In this document: positions 16,144-27,038 of the stretch, piece by piece
How positions within the stretch are numbered: position 1 is the first letter of the stretch
Layout: each line of letters opens with the position of its first letter
Source: an uncultured Alphaproteobacteria bacterium
Lineage (GTDB): Bacteria; Pseudomonadota; Alphaproteobacteria; UBA7879; VGCX01
DNA length: 33,479 bases
Direction of reading: 5' to 3'
NCBI GenBank assembly: GCA_913061155.1
Contig: CAJXSI010000013.1
Coordinates: 1 to 33,479 of the forward strand
Notes under the pieces: generated by a model
Told to the model about the DNA's origin: nothing
Databases searched by the model: none
Seen by the model: the letters and a program-made list of their open reading frames with translations, nothing else
Made by a program: the position numbers and the translations under genes

Positions 16144-17358
16144 ATGGCCAAAAAGAAATCACAAAACAAATTAGTCAAATTTATTGCAGCTGCTGCAGGA
16201 ATAATTCTTGTAGGATCCGCCATTGCTTGGTATGCGGGCGTGCAAAAATTCAAAGAATTTGATATAAAGGCAAAAGAACTTCTTGAAAAAGACGGCTTTA
16301 CGCTTGATCGTAGCGAACCTTCTTATTCCGGATTTCCTTTTAAAATCACCCAAAACACAGAATCTTTAGAAGGAACAATCGAAAAGAATGGATCCACAAT
16401 TACCTATTCCGGTAAAAATATAAAGGCATCTGCTTGGATCTTTAATCCAGGACACGTTGAAATAACTGGAGATATCGGCTTGTCCCTGAAAGGAGACAAG
16501 GATTCCGTAACATTCTCCTTTGAAAAAATGGGCATGGATATTGGTTTGGACAAAGACAGTAAACTTGTTCAAAAAGGCTTGCAAATAAAAGGTTTATCCC
16601 TTTATTCAGCTGCTGCCAAAAAGGCAATCATGAAAGTTCAAGAAATTTCATCAGAAGAAGATGTGAAGCAAAAAGATAAAAATACTGAATTAACAGGGGT
16701 TTTAACTTTCAAGAAAGTTGAAATTGATACAAATCCCGCCACTCCGTTTATTGTTGATAGGGTAAAAGTTAAAGGGAAAATTGTGTCCAAGTTTAAATCT
16801 AACGAAGATTTAATGGCCGCCCTTAATGAATTAAATGAAGATTTAAATAAAAAAATCAATGAAAGCTGTCAATCAAAAGAAGGGCGCTTGCCACCAGTTG
16901 GTGATCTTGTGAAAGAACTTGAAGACACAAAAGCTGGCCTATCAGGTGAAATTGAAATTAAAATGGGTGACTTTAAATTGGAATTAGAAACCGCCTTCAA
17001 AATTAAAGACGGTTTCCCTGAAATTGAAGCCAAACTTGTTTTGGATGACTTTGATAAAATGACCCAAAACATGGTTAAATCCGGTACCTTGGATGCATCC
17101 AGTGAACAAATGGCTCGTCTATCCTTATCTGCTGTTGCGGACAGGGATGCAAAAGAAGGGGATTATGTGATCAAAGCATCCTTAAAAGATAGAAAATTAA
17201 CCCTTGGTAAAAATACAATCCGTGAATTTAAAAAGATAGATTGGAATCATTTACCCGTTCCTGATGATTTCTGTCAAAAATATCAAACGGCTGGCGATGA
17301 AACCGGTGGCCTGATGCTACGTGGATTAAACCCTTACATCAGTTACCCGGTCTTTTAA
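16144..17358 (+). CDS. Membrane-anchored protein, probable DUF2125 family
   Basis: The 404-residue protein has one N-terminal membrane segment (about 12-30) and a long exported-type beta-rich domain. The motif SGFPFKI near residue 60, following a YKLxxGF-like region, is characteristic of the alphaproteobacterial DUF2125 family, where Gly-Phe-Pro-Phe is conserved. The family has no assigned function. The rest has repeated beta-strand patterns (EITGDIGLSLKG, VEIDTNPATPFIVDRVKVKG) reminiscent of lipid-transfer or AsmA-like folds, which is speculative. It lies between trxB and dut and abuts dut with no spacer. Confidence 0.65.
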   Translation: MAKKKSQNKLVKFIAAAAGIILVGSAIAWYAGVQKFKEFDIKAKELLEKDGFTLDRSEPSYSGFPFKITQNTESLEGTIEKNGSTITYSGKNIKASAWIFNPGHVEITGDIGLSLKGDKDSVTFSFEKMGMDIGLDKDSKLVQKGLQIKGLSLYSAAAKKAIMKVQEISSEEDVKQKDKNTELTGVLTFKKVEIDTNPATPFIVDRVKVKGKIVSKFKSNEDLMAALNELNEDLNKKINESCQSKEGRLPPVGDLVKELEDTKAGLSGEIEIKMGDFKLELETAFKIKDGFPEIEAKLVLDDFDKMTQNMVKSGTLDASSEQMARLSLSAVADRDAKEGDYVIKASLKDRKLTLGKNTIREFKKIDWNHLPVPDDFCQKYQTAGDETGGLMLRGLNPYISYPVF

Positions 17359-18770
<1,412 letters not shown>

Positions 18771-18782
18771 AAAGGTTCTAAG

Positions 18783-19952
18783 ATGAACGTTCATGAATAC
18801 CAGGCAAAACAATTATTAAGAAAATTCCATGTCCCTGTCCTTCCAGGATCTGTGGCATTAAATGCCAAGGAAGCCATGGAAGCTGCCAGAGATATCCCTT
18901 CGAATCTATGGGTGATAAAAGCCCAAGTTCATGCCGGCGGGCGGGGTAAAGGCGGCGGTATTAAACTGGCAAAATCTGTTGAAGAAGTTGGGGACCTGAC
19001 CAAAAACATGATTGGAATGAATCTTGTCACCCCCCAAACGTCAAAAGAAGGCAAAAAAGTTCGCTTTGTTTACGTCGAAAGTGGCTGCGATATTAAAACA
19101 GAACTTTATTACAGCTTGCTGGTTGATCGCGAAACAAAACGCGTGACGATTGTTGCTTCCTCTGAAGGGGGAATGGATATTGAAGAAGTTGCCGGAAAAA
19201 CGCCGGAAAAAATATTCAAAATCACGATTGATCCTGTGACTGGTGTTTGTGGCCATCATATCCGTTATTTAAACAAAGCCTTGGGTATTCCAAAATCCGC
19301 CTCCAAACTTATGGGAAGCTTTGTTGAAAATAGTTACAAAGCTTTTGTCGACTGTGATGCCTCGTTACTTGAAATCAATCCATTGGTGATTACAAAGCAA
19401 GATGATCTGTATGCCCTGGATGCAAAGATGTCTTTCGATAGCAACGCCTTGTTCCGTCATCCTGATATTAAAGGGTACCGCGACATTGATGAAGAAGACC
19501 CAAAAGAAGTTGAAGCCAGTGAATATGATCTAAATTATATTTCCTTAGATGGTAATATTGGCTGTATGGTCAATGGGGCCGGACTGGCCATGGCCACAAT
19601 GGATATTATAAAATTACACGGCGGAGATCCGGCAAACTTTTTGGACGTTGGGGGCAGTGCCACCAAGGAAAGGGTAACCGAAGCCTTTAAGATTATTTTA
19701 GCCGATCCAAATGTCAAAGGCATCTTGGTTAATATTTTTGGCGGTATTATGAAATGTGATGTAATTGCCGAAGGTATCATTGCTGCAGCCAAAGAAACAA
19801 AATTATCTGTGCCGCTGGTTGTTCGCTTGCAAGGAACCAACGTGGATAAAGGGAAAGAATTATTAAGTAAATCCGGTTTAAAAATTACCACAGCCGATGG
19901 CTTGGATGACGCAGCAAAAGAAATTGTTTCTGCCGTCAAAGGGGGGAAATAA
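18783..19952 (+). CDS. sucC: Succinyl-CoA synthetase beta subunit
   Basis: Together with SucD it converts succinyl-CoA to succinate with formation of a nucleoside triphosphate. The 389 residues begin [15 protein letters not shown], the standard N-terminus, with the ATP-grasp region [14 protein letters not shown] and the CoA-ligase domain ending with [10 protein letters not shown] and [13 protein letters not shown]. Length equals the E. coli protein to within a residue. Stop and the sucD start overlap by one base (TAATG). Confidence 0.98.
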   Translation: MNVHEYQAKQLLRKFHVPVLPGSVALNAKEAMEAARDIPSNLWVIKAQVHAGGRGKGGGIKLAKSVEEVGDLTKNMIGMNLVTPQTSKEGKKVRFVYVESGCDIKTELYYSLLVDRETKRVTIVASSEGGMDIEEVAGKTPEKIFKITIDPVTGVCGHHIRYLNKALGIPKSASKLMGSFVENSYKAFVDCDASLLEINPLVITKQDDLYALDAKMSFDSNALFRHPDIKGYRDIDEEDPKEVEASEYDLNYISLDGNIGCMVNGAGLAMATMDIIKLHGGDPANFLDVGGSATKERVTEAFKIILADPNVKGILVNIFGGIMKCDVIAEGIIAAAKETKLSVPLVVRLQGTNVDKGKELLSKSGLKITTADGLDDAAKEIVSAVKGGK

Positions 19953-20842
19953 TGTCAGTCCTTATTCATAAAAACACAAAAGTTATTTGCCAAGGGTTCA
20001 CAGGCAATCAAGGAACCTTTCATTCAGAACAAGCCATTGAATATGGCACAAAAATGGTGGGCGGGGTAACACCTGGCAAAGGCGGATCAACCCACCTTGG
20101 CTTGCCCGTTTTTGATTCGGTTATTGATGCCAAGGAAAAAACCAAAGCTGATGCGTCTGTTATATATGTCCCTGCCCCTTTTGCAGCCGAATCTATTTTA
20201 GAAGCCATTGACGCCGAAATCCCTTTAGTTATTTGTATTACCGAAGGTATTCCTGTTTTAGATATGGTCAAAGTAAAACGCGCCTTGATCGGATCAAAAA
20301 CAACGTTAATTGGGCCAAACTGTCCCGGCATCATAACGCCTGGTCAATGTAAAATCGGCATTATGCCTGGCTATATTCATAAACCAGGGAAAATCGGGAT
20401 TGTATCCAGGTCTGGAACCTTAACTTACGAAGCCGTTCATCAAACAACCGAGGCAGGCCTTGGGCAAAGTACTTGTATTGGAATTGGCGGCGATCCAGTC
20501 AATGGATTGAATTTTGTTGATTGCTTGGAATTATTTTATGCCGACCCAGAAACAGAGGCAATCGTTATGATTGGGGAAATTGGCGGAAATGCTGAAGAAG
20601 ACGCCGCTGAATTTATTAAATCCCAGAAAAATAAAAAGCCTGTTGTTGCTTTCATTGCTGGTCTCACAGCCCCCAAAGGTCGTACCATGGGCCATGCAGG
20701 TGCCATTATTTCTAGTGGGCAAGGCGGGGCAGAAAGCAAAATCGAAGCCTTAGAAAGGGCTGGCGTTATTGTTTCCAATTCGCCCGCAATGATCGGGGAA
20801 ACAATGATGAAAGCTTTGGAAAAATCCATTTCTTATAAGTAA
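19952..20842 (+). CDS. sucD: Succinyl-CoA synthetase alpha subunit
   Basis: The CoA-binding and phosphohistidine-bearing subunit of succinyl-CoA synthetase. The 296 residues show [15 protein letters not shown] at the N-terminus, the [12 protein letters not shown] segment and the active-site His in [12 protein letters not shown]. It ends a six-gene run. The 2-oxoglutarate dehydrogenase genes (sucAB), which often follow in alphaproteobacteria, are not here. Confidence 0.98.
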   Translation: MSVLIHKNTKVICQGFTGNQGTFHSEQAIEYGTKMVGGVTPGKGGSTHLGLPVFDSVIDAKEKTKADASVIYVPAPFAAESILEAIDAEIPLVICITEGIPVLDMVKVKRALIGSKTTLIGPNCPGIITPGQCKIGIMPGYIHKPGKIGIVSRSGTLTYEAVHQTTEAGLGQSTCIGIGGDPVNGLNFVDCLELFYADPETEAIVMIGEIGGNAEEDAAEFIKSQKNKKPVVAFIAGLTAPKGRTMGHAGAIISSGQGGAESKIEALERAGVIVSNSPAMIGETMMKALEKSISYK

Positions 20843-20888
20843 TTATTTATTTAATATTTGATATAAGTAGTTGAAAAATCTAATAAAA

Positions 20889-20904
20889 GCTTTATGTATA
20901 AAGC
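20889..20904 (+). other. Small hairpin between sucD and the purC-like gene
   Basis: GCTTTA / TAAAGC with a TGTA loop. No T tract follows, so it is a weak terminator candidate at best. A possible -35 TTGAAA lies just upstream, so the spacer may instead hold a promoter. Confidence 0.3.
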
Positions 20905-20938
20905 ATACTTAACCATATAGATTAAATTGGATATATTA

Positions 20939-21730
20939 ATGCAAAAAGGCAAATTAATTTTCGAAGGCAACAACAAGAAAATTTATGAATGTAGTGATTC
21001 TAATGCCCTGATTTTACAATTCAAAGATGGGCCGACTTCTTTGATTCAACTATCATCCTATGGTCCTATTCATGGCAATGGTATTTTGCATAACACTGTT
21101 TCCAGTTTTATCATGCAAAAATTATCAGGTTTAAACATCCCAACCCATCTGATTAATCAGTTGAATATGCGTGAACAATTGGTTCATTGTTTGGACATGT
21201 TTCCTTTCCGTGTTGTTATCCGTAATTATGCTGCCGGAAATATGATGCGCAAGTTTGGCTTGATTGAAGGCAGCAAGCTTCACAAACCGCTCCTTGAATA
21301 TTATATTGATGCTTTTGAAGATACCGATTCAGAAAGCATGTGCCTGATAAGCCGTTCCCACATTGAAAACATGGGCTGGGCAACAGATGAAGAAATCAAA
21401 CAGATTGAAGAAATTGCCTATCGAACAAACGATTTCTTAAGCGGATTATTTTCTGGTGTTAAAATCAGTCTGGCAAATTTTAGTTTAAGTTTCGGCCGTC
21501 ATTTTTCTTATGATGAAGATGATATTCAGGTAATGCTGGGCAATGAAATCACGCCCAAGACCTGTCGTTTGTGGGAAGACACGACAGATCATAAATTTAG
21601 ATTCAGGTATATCAGCTTGCTTGAAGTGACAGAACGCCTGAAACTTTTACCCCAACATACAGATAACCCAAGTAAAGATTCTAAAATAGAATCAAAACAA
21701 GACATTTACAAACTTAGTGATAAGGTATAA
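20939..21730 (+). CDS. purC: SAICAR synthetase (PurC) homologue with altered conserved residues
   Basis: Over its whole length this 263-residue protein aligns with phosphoribosylaminoimidazole-succinocarboxamide synthase: NIPTHLINQL, the VVIRNYAAGNMMRKFG core, GWATDEE, TNDFLSGLF and TCRLW. Several usually conserved segments differ. GKAK is GNNK (10-13). The D-x-T/D-A-x-x-x segment is DGPTSLI (30-36). DFKLEFG is NFSLSFG (180-186). GDE is GNE (201-203). From recall of E. coli PurC, these include nucleotide- and metal-binding positions. ATG 20939 is preferred over a TTG 12 bp upstream because GGA lies seven bases before it. It precedes bolA by 2 bp. Catalytic activity is doubtful; the fold assignment is not. 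Confidence 0.8.
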   Translation: MQKGKLIFEGNNKKIYECSDSNALILQFKDGPTSLIQLSSYGPIHGNGILHNTVSSFIMQKLSGLNIPTHLINQLNMREQLVHCLDMFPFRVVIRNYAAGNMMRKFGLIEGSKLHKPLLEYYIDAFEDTDSESMCLISRSHIENMGWATDEEIKQIEEIAYRTNDFLSGLFSGVKISLANFSLSFGRHFSYDEDDIQVMLGNEITPKTCRLWEDTTDHKFRFRYISLLEVTERLKLLPQHTDNPSKDSKIESKQDIYKLSDKV

Positions 21731-21732
21731 AA

Positions 21733-21963
21733 ATGGCTTTAGCCGCAACTGAAATTGTTCAATATATTAAAGAGGCGCTGCCTGATGCTGACGTTAAAAT
21801 ACAAGACCTGGCTGGTGACGGTGATCACTATGCGGTCAAAGTAATTTCATCAGCTTTTGAAGGCAAATCACGCGTGCAACAACACCAAATGGTGTACAAA
21901 GCACTAAAAGGGCATATGGGAAGCACCCTCCATGCTATGGCATTAAAAACTGAAAAAAGATGA
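21733..21963 (+). CDS. bolA: BolA family protein
   Basis: BolA proteins pair with monothiol glutaredoxins to carry or regulate 2Fe-2S clusters. The 76-residue protein has the family layout: N-terminal helix, [31 protein letters not shown] with the conserved H-Q-x-V-Y-x-A-L, and the ending LHAMALKT. Its immediate neighbour is the monothiol glutaredoxin gene, 7 bp downstream, which supports the complex. It is closer to the BolA2/IbaG-like short forms than to E. coli BolA. Confidence 0.93.
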   Translation: MALAATEIVQYIKEALPDADVKIQDLAGDGDHYAVKVISSAFEGKSRVQQHQMVYKALKGHMGSTLHAMALKTEKR

Positions 21964-21970
21964 GGATATA

Positions 21971-22300
21971 ATGGAAACACCTCCAATTTTTAACTTAATT
22001 GAAAAACACATTAAAGATAATGATGTCGTCTTGTTTATGAAGGGGACACCCAGTTTTCCTATGTGTGGATTTTCATCTGCTGTATCCCAAATTCTTCAAA
22101 ATTTAGAAATTGATTTTCATCATGTAAATGTGATGGAAGACCCAGAAATTCGCCAAGGCATCAAAGAATTTAGTGATTGGCCAACCATTCCCCAACTTTA
22201 TATAAAACAAGAATTTGTCGGCGGATGCGATATTATACGCGAAATGCATAAAGACGGTGAATTACAAACCCTTTTACAAGAAAAGAAAATTATAAGCTAA
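21971..22300 (+). CDS. grxD: Monothiol glutaredoxin (Grx4 type)
   Basis: A CGFS-type glutaredoxin that binds and transfers 2Fe-2S clusters using glutathione. The 109-residue protein has the signature [19 protein letters not shown] with Cys32, the [20 protein letters not shown] segment for glutathione and cluster binding, and normal single-domain length. It follows bolA and abuts lysS (one base between stop and ATG), so it is part of the purC-bolA-grxD-lysS run. Confidence 0.97.
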   Translation: METPPIFNLIEKHIKDNDVVLFMKGTPSFPMCGFSSAVSQILQNLEIDFHHVNVMEDPEIRQGIKEFSDWPTIPQLYIKQEFVGGCDIIREMHKDGELQTLLQEKKIIS

Positions 22301-22301
22301 G

Positions 22302-23789
22302 ATGACAGAAAAAGTATCAACAGAAAATCAATTGCGTGATGTCCGTTTACAAAAAATTGAAAAATTTAAGGAAATGGGGATTAACCCCTACCCTTACAAA
22401 TATAAACGTACCGGCATTGCAACTGATTTACATGAAAAATATAAAGATTTAAAAGACGATACAGAGACAACAGATGTTGTCCGTATTGCAGGCCGCGTCA
22501 TGGCCATTCGCAACAGTGGCATGTTTATTGATCTTTTGGATGAATCAGGGCGTATTCAAGTTTTCACACATAAAAATGGTGTTAGCGAAGAAATAATTGC
22601 CATTGCCAAACTTTTGGATATTGGGGATTGGATTGGAATCGAAGGGATTGTACGTCGTACAAAACGCGGGGAATTAACAATCAATACGCAAAACATGGAA
22701 TTGTTGTGCAAGTCCTTGCTTCCTTTGCCAGAAAAATATCATGGGCTGACCGATATTGAAAAGCGTTATCGTCAACGTTATATCGACTTAATTGTCACAC
22801 CAGAAAGTCGTGATCGTTTGCGCACGCGCAGTCGTGTTATTTCAGACATTCGACATTATTTGGCGAACCAAGGCTTTTTAGAAGTTGAAACCCCCATGCT
22901 GCATGTTATTCCAGGGGGGGCAACGGCCAAACCATTTGTGACCCATCATAAGGCGTATGGAATGGATATGTATTTACGGGTGGCCCCTGAATTGCACTTA
23001 AAGCGTTTAATTATTGGTGGCTTGTCCGACAAAGTATTTGAAATCAACCGTTGCTTTAGAAACGAAGGGGTTTCCCCCCGCCATAACCCTGAATTTACCA
23101 TGGTTGAAATGTACCAAGCATTTGCTGACTTTGAAGACATGATGGATCTGACTGAAAATATTGTCATTCATATCTGTGAAAAAGTACTGGGCACCTACGA
23201 AGTACCTTATGGTGACACAATCATTAATTTCAAAGGTCCTTGGCAACGTAAAAGCATGCTAACCCTTGTCAAAGAAGCCACTGGCGTTGACTTTGATACA
23301 TTTAAAACAGCGGAAGAAGCCTTGGCCGCGGCCAAAGAAATTGGCAAAATTCCTTTAACAGGGAAAGAATCTTGGGGCCATGTTGTCGAAGCTGTCTTCG
23401 CGGAAAAAGTTGAACCCAACTTGATGCAACCAACCCATGTGACTGAATTGCCTTTGGACATTTCCCCTTTGGCAAAAGTTCACCGGGACAACCCACGTTT
23501 GACGGAACGTTTCGAAACGTTTGTTAATACATGGGAAATTGCCAATGCTTTTTCAGAATTGAATGATCCAATAGATCAACACCAACGTTTCGAAGGGCAA
23601 GTTGCCCAACGCGAAGCCGGCGATGAAGAAGCCCAACATATGGATAAAGATTTCATCAATGCATTGGAACATGGTATGCCCCCAACGGGTGGCCTGGGAA
23701 TTGGGATTGATCGCCTGATTATGCTTTTGACAAATGCCACAAGTATTCGGGATGTGATTGCATTCCCAACGATGAAGCCAAAAGATTAA
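22302..23789 (+). CDS. lysS: Lysyl-tRNA synthetase, class II
   Basis: It charges tRNA-Lys in the cytoplasm. The 495-residue protein has an N-terminal OB-fold anticodon-binding domain (about 60-160), class II motif 1 (ETPMLHVIPGGATAKPF), motif 2 (FRNEGVSPRHNPEFTMVE) and motif 3 (GLGIGIDRLIML). Many alphaproteobacteria use the unrelated class I enzyme; this one is class II. Length is normal. No terminator with a T tract follows, only decayed palindromes. Confidence 0.97.
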   Translation: MTEKVSTENQLRDVRLQKIEKFKEMGINPYPYKYKRTGIATDLHEKYKDLKDDTETTDVVRIAGRVMAIRNSGMFIDLLDESGRIQVFTHKNGVSEEIIAIAKLLDIGDWIGIEGIVRRTKRGELTINTQNMELLCKSLLPLPEKYHGLTDIEKRYRQRYIDLIVTPESRDRLRTRSRVISDIRHYLANQGFLEVETPMLHVIPGGATAKPFVTHHKAYGMDMYLRVAPELHLKRLIIGGLSDKVFEINRCFRNEGVSPRHNPEFTMVEMYQAFADFEDMMDLTENIVIHICEKVLGTYEVPYGDTIINFKGPWQRKSMLTLVKEATGVDFDTFKTAEEALAAAKEIGKIPLTGKESWGHVVEAVFAEKVEPNLMQPTHVTELPLDISPLAKVHRDNPRLTERFETFVNTWEIANAFSELNDPIDQHQRFEGQVAQREAGDEEAQHMDKDFINALEHGMPPTGGLGIGIDRLIMLLTNATSIRDVIAFPTMKPKD

Positions 23790-23792
23790 GTT

Positions 23793-23827
23793 GATGTCAA
23801 ACATCTTGATCCCTGATTTAATCTGGG
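23793..23827. repeat. Decayed REP-like palindromes after lysS
   Basis: GATGTCAAACATC (23793-23805) resembles the GGTGTCAAGCACC core of the 12 kb cluster, and CCCTGATTTAATCTGGG (23811-23827) resembles the CCGGA ... TCCGG cores with changes. A GGGATGACAAT flank like that of the main cluster lies near 23902. They fill the 157-bp spacer between lysS and the arn cluster. Confidence 0.5.
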
Positions 23828-23946
23828 GTCAAGAAACGGCATCAAGCCCCCCTCCATCCTGTTTGCAATGGGCTGGGTTTTGGGGTCACGGCCCATAATC
23901 TGGGATGACAATAAAAATGATTGAATTTAAAAAGACGATTTAAAAC

Positions 23947-25665
23947 ATGAAAATGCCCGTGCAAAAAAGAATTTCAAAACTTTTGTCAAACCCCAAAGTT
24001 TCTTATAAAAAAGATTTCCTGATTCTTTTTTTAATCCTGGCGCCTATTCTTTTTGGGTTTCTTGATTTGCGCCCCTTTGCCGCACCAGATGAAGGGCGTT
24101 ATGTTGAAATCCCCCGGGAAATGGTTGCGACAGGTGATTATACAACGCCACGTCTTAATGGCTTGAAATATTTTGAAAAGCCGCCTTTTATGTATTGGGT
24201 GCAAAGTATCTTCATCAAAACCTTTGGTCTTAAAGAATGGGCGATGCGCCTGCCTTTGGCCATCATGGGCCTATTTGGTTGTTTCATGGTTTATGCGGCT
24301 GGGCGCTTTCTATTTAATCGTTCTTCTGGATTAATTGCTGCAATTGTATTGGGGTCCAGTCTTTTATACGTAATCTTATCCCAATTGATCACCTTGGATA
24401 TGGGCGTTTCCTTTTTTCTAACAGCCTGTTTGTTATCATTCATAACAGCGGTTAATAAACAAAAAAACCAGCGACGTTTTTTTATGTATGCCGCCGCCAT
24501 TTTTGCGGCCTTGTCTGTTTTAACGAAAGGACTTATTGGATTGGCTTTGCCTGGCTTAATTGTTCTTATCTGGATAACCTTAACAAATAACTGGAAATTA
24601 TTAAGCCAACTTTATTTGCCCACCAGCATCTTAATATTTTTTACACTTGCCACCCCGTGGCATATTTTGGTCAGCCTAAAAAATCCAGAATTTTTTGATT
24701 TCTATTTTATTAATGAGCATTTCAACCGATTTTTAACAACGGTTCATCGGCGGTATCAACCTTTCTGGTTTTTCACCCCAATTGTCATTGCTGGGTTTAT
24801 GCCCTGGACATCTTTCATGATCAAAGCTTTCTACAAAAGCATAAAATCCGCGAAGAAAAATCAAAATATTTTGTTCTTTTTGCTTTGCGCCATTGTTCCA
24901 TTTGTCTTTTTCAGCCTATCCAACTCAAAATTAATTCCTTATATCTTGCCTGTTTTCCCGGCATTGGCTTTAATCACGGGGAACTATATTGCGGACTGTA
25001 TTCAAAATAATAAGAACCTTCGATTTGAAATATTTACCTTTACCGCCATCTGTCTTGCTGGGATGATTGCCGGATTTTGGGGCATTCAACGTATTGACAT
25101 CGATTTATTTAAGAAATTAAAGCCTTTTATAATTATCATATATTTTGTCCTTGGTTTTTCTGCGATTACCCCGCCTATTTTAAGGCTGTGGAAAGGTAAT
25201 TTTTGGGCTTTTTGTTCAATTCTTTTAAGCGGCCTATCCATTATTATTACAATAAATTTTGCCTCTGTTCATGCCAATAAAATATCAATCAAACCGCTGG
25301 TTCAAAAGTATATGGATATCATGCCCTTGGATACGAAGGTCTTTACCTATGGAACTTATTATCAGGACTTGCCTGTTTATTTAAACAAGATAGTTACAAT
25401 TTACAATTGGACGAATGAACTGGAATTTGGACAAAAGATGGAACCTGAAAAAACTGAAAGCTTTACATTCGATGGTCAAGCCGTGATTGATGCCTGGCAA
25501 AGCAATAAATATGTCTGTATTTTTACAAAAATTCAGATTTATAAGGATCAATTAATTAACCAAAAATGGTTTACCCCCATGATTCTTGGGCAACATGATA
25601 ACCAGATTTTGGTTTGTAATCGCATCCCTGAAGACGCCTTACAAAAATCGGCAAATCCATCCTAA
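23947..25665 (+). CDS. arnT: Lipid A aminoarabinose transferase-like glycosyltransferase (ArnT/PMT, GT83)
   Basis: The 572-residue membrane protein has about 12-13 hydrophobic segments and the PMT-family first-loop motif FAAPDEGRYVEIPREM with acidic residues, followed by PRLNGLKYFEKPPFMYW, both typical of ArnT. ArnT moves 4-amino-4-deoxy-L-arabinose from undecaprenyl phosphate to lipid A at the periplasmic face. Length is close to the E. coli protein (about 550). A large periplasmic C-terminal domain is present. The neighbours arnB, arnC and arnA-like support the substrate. Family members can move other sugars, so substrate is inferred from context. The ribosome site is weak. Confidence 0.85.
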   Translation: MKMPVQKRISKLLSNPKVSYKKDFLILFLILAPILFGFLDLRPFAAPDEGRYVEIPREMVATGDYTTPRLNGLKYFEKPPFMYWVQSIFIKTFGLKEWAMRLPLAIMGLFGCFMVYAAGRFLFNRSSGLIAAIVLGSSLLYVILSQLITLDMGVSFFLTACLLSFITAVNKQKNQRRFFMYAAAIFAALSVLTKGLIGLALPGLIVLIWITLTNNWKLLSQLYLPTSILIFFTLATPWHILVSLKNPEFFDFYFINEHFNRFLTTVHRRYQPFWFFTPIVIAGFMPWTSFMIKAFYKSIKSAKKNQNILFFLLCAIVPFVFFSLSNSKLIPYILPVFPALALITGNYIADCIQNNKNLRFEIFTFTAICLAGMIAGFWGIQRIDIDLFKKLKPFIIIIYFVLGFSAITPPILRLWKGNFWAFCSILLSGLSIIITINFASVHANKISIKPLVQKYMDIMPLDTKVFTYGTYYQDLPVYLNKIVTIYNWTNELEFGQKMEPEKTESFTFDGQAVIDAWQSNKYVCIFTKIQIYKDQLINQKWFTPMILGQHDNQILVCNRIPEDALQKSANPS

Positions 25666-25672
25666 AAATGTT

Positions 25673-25684
25673 CTTAGGCCTAAG
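25673..25684. other. Perfect 12-bp palindrome after arnT
   Basis: CTTAGGCCTAAG lies 8 bp past the arnT stop. It lacks a T tract, so it is not an obvious terminator; a protein-binding site or chance are both possible. Confidence 0.3.
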
Positions 25685-25822
25685 GGCCGATGCCCCCTAT
25701 AAATAGGCAAAAAAACACCCTAACAATGCCTGCCCTATTATAGGATTCTTCACGCTGATACGTTTTAGGAAAAGCACATATTGAAACGATCCCATTAAAT
25801 CATTCCGCCACAATATATTAAG

Positions 25823-25851
25823 TTGGCGATTATTAATCTTTATGCTATTTT
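25823..25851 (+). promoter_or_regulatory. Putative promoter for the arnBCA-eamA run
   Basis: -35 TTGGCG (25823-25828), 17-bp spacer, -10 TATTTT (25846-25851) with a TGC just before it, about 24 bp before the TTG start. Moderate match only. It sits in the 209-bp spacer after arnT, suggesting arnT is transcribed separately. Confidence 0.4.
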
Positions 25852-25874
25852 CTAGATGCTGAAGGAGTATAATT

Positions 25875-27035
25875 TTGAAGCCCAGAAAAGATTTTTTACA
25901 ATTTGCACGCCCTACAATTACAGATGATGAAATCGCTGAAGTTGTTGAATGCCTGAAATCAGGCTGGATTACAACGGGTCCAAAAGTCAAAAAATTCGAA
26001 GAAATGCTGGCGGATTATCACCAGGCCCCGCATGCTTTGTGCATTAATTCTGCAACAGCTGGCCTGCATCTTGCCCTACTTTCCCTTGGTCCAAAAGAAG
26101 GCGACGAAGTTATCACAACATCTTATACATTTGTTGCAACTTTAAACACCATTGTTCAAGCTGGTTTCAAACCTGTTCTGGTTGATATTGATCCTAAAAC
26201 ATATCAAATCGATGGGGCGCAAGTTGAAAAAGCCATTACATCAAAGACAAAAGCCATTATGCCTGTGCATTATGCCGGGGCCCCTGCTGACTTGGATGTT
26301 ATTTATAGCTTGGCAGGAAAACATAACCTGAAAGTTATTGAAGATGCGGCGCATTCCATTGGGACAGAATACAAAGGTAAACGGGTTGGATCTTTTGGGG
26401 ACATCCAGGTTTTCAGCTTTCATCCAAATAAAAACATGACAACAGGCGAAGGCGGTGCCATTGTTTGCCGGGATGAAGACACCGTTAAAAAGATGAACGT
26501 CTATAAATTCCACGGAATTGACCGCGATGCCTTTAACCGTTTTTCCAAATCTGGTTCCCAAGAATATGATGTGATTTATCCAGGGTATAAATATAATATG
26601 CTGGATATGCAAGCAGCCCTTGGCCTTCATCAACTTCCCAAATTGGATGGCTTCATAGAAAAGCGGACGCATTTGGCCAACAGATATTATGATTTATTGG
26701 CAGATGTTGATGCCTTGATATTACCCGAAGCCCCAAAATATGATCACAAGCATGCCTGGCATTTATTTATTCCTTTGTTAGATACGGACAAAGCAGGCCT
26801 ATCCCGCAATGACTTTATAGGTAAACTAAAAGAATTAAATATTGGTACAGGCCTTCATTATCAAGCCTGTCACTTATTCACTTACTACAAAGAAACGTAC
26901 GGCTATAAAAAAGGTAACTTTCCGAATACAGAATATGTGACCGAACGTTGCCTAAGCCTTCCTTTGTTTCCAACAATGACGGAAAAAGATCAAGATGATG
27001 TTGTTGCCGCCATCAAATACGTATTAAAAGGATAA
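25875..27035 (+). CDS. arnB: UDP-4-amino-4-deoxy-L-arabinose aminotransferase-like (ArnB)
   Basis: This PLP enzyme of the DegT/DnrJ/EryC1 family is predicted to aminate UDP-4-keto-pentose with glutamate. The 386 residues begin with FARPTITDDEIAEVVECLKSGWITTGPKVKKFE, matching the ArnB opening closely. The PLP lysine lies in SFHPNKNMTTGEGGAIV, and EDAAHSIG supplies the cofactor Asp. The start is TTG at 25875, with GGAG eight bases upstream; no ATG fits the conserved N-terminus. Related aminotransferases act on other nucleotide sugars, but the adjacent arnC and arnA-like genes make ArnB the best call. ArnC starts 3 bp after its stop. Confidence 0.88.
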   Translation: MKPRKDFLQFARPTITDDEIAEVVECLKSGWITTGPKVKKFEEMLADYHQAPHALCINSATAGLHLALLSLGPKEGDEVITTSYTFVATLNTIVQAGFKPVLVDIDPKTYQIDGAQVEKAITSKTKAIMPVHYAGAPADLDVIYSLAGKHNLKVIEDAAHSIGTEYKGKRVGSFGDIQVFSFHPNKNMTTGEGGAIVCRDEDTVKKMNVYKFHGIDRDAFNRFSKSGSQEYDVIYPGYKYNMLDMQAALGLHQLPKLDGFIEKRTHLANRYYDLLADVDALILPEAPKYDHKHAWHLFIPLLDTDKAGLSRNDFIGKLKELNIGTGLHYQACHLFTYYKETYGYKKGNFPNTEYVTERCLSLPLFPTMTEKDQDDVVAAIKYVLKG

Positions 27036-27038
27036 AAC

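Noticed and set aside
20927-20938. TTG start for the purC-like gene
   Set aside because: No ribosome site precedes it, while ATG 20939 has GGA at good spacing and gives the usual N-terminus length.
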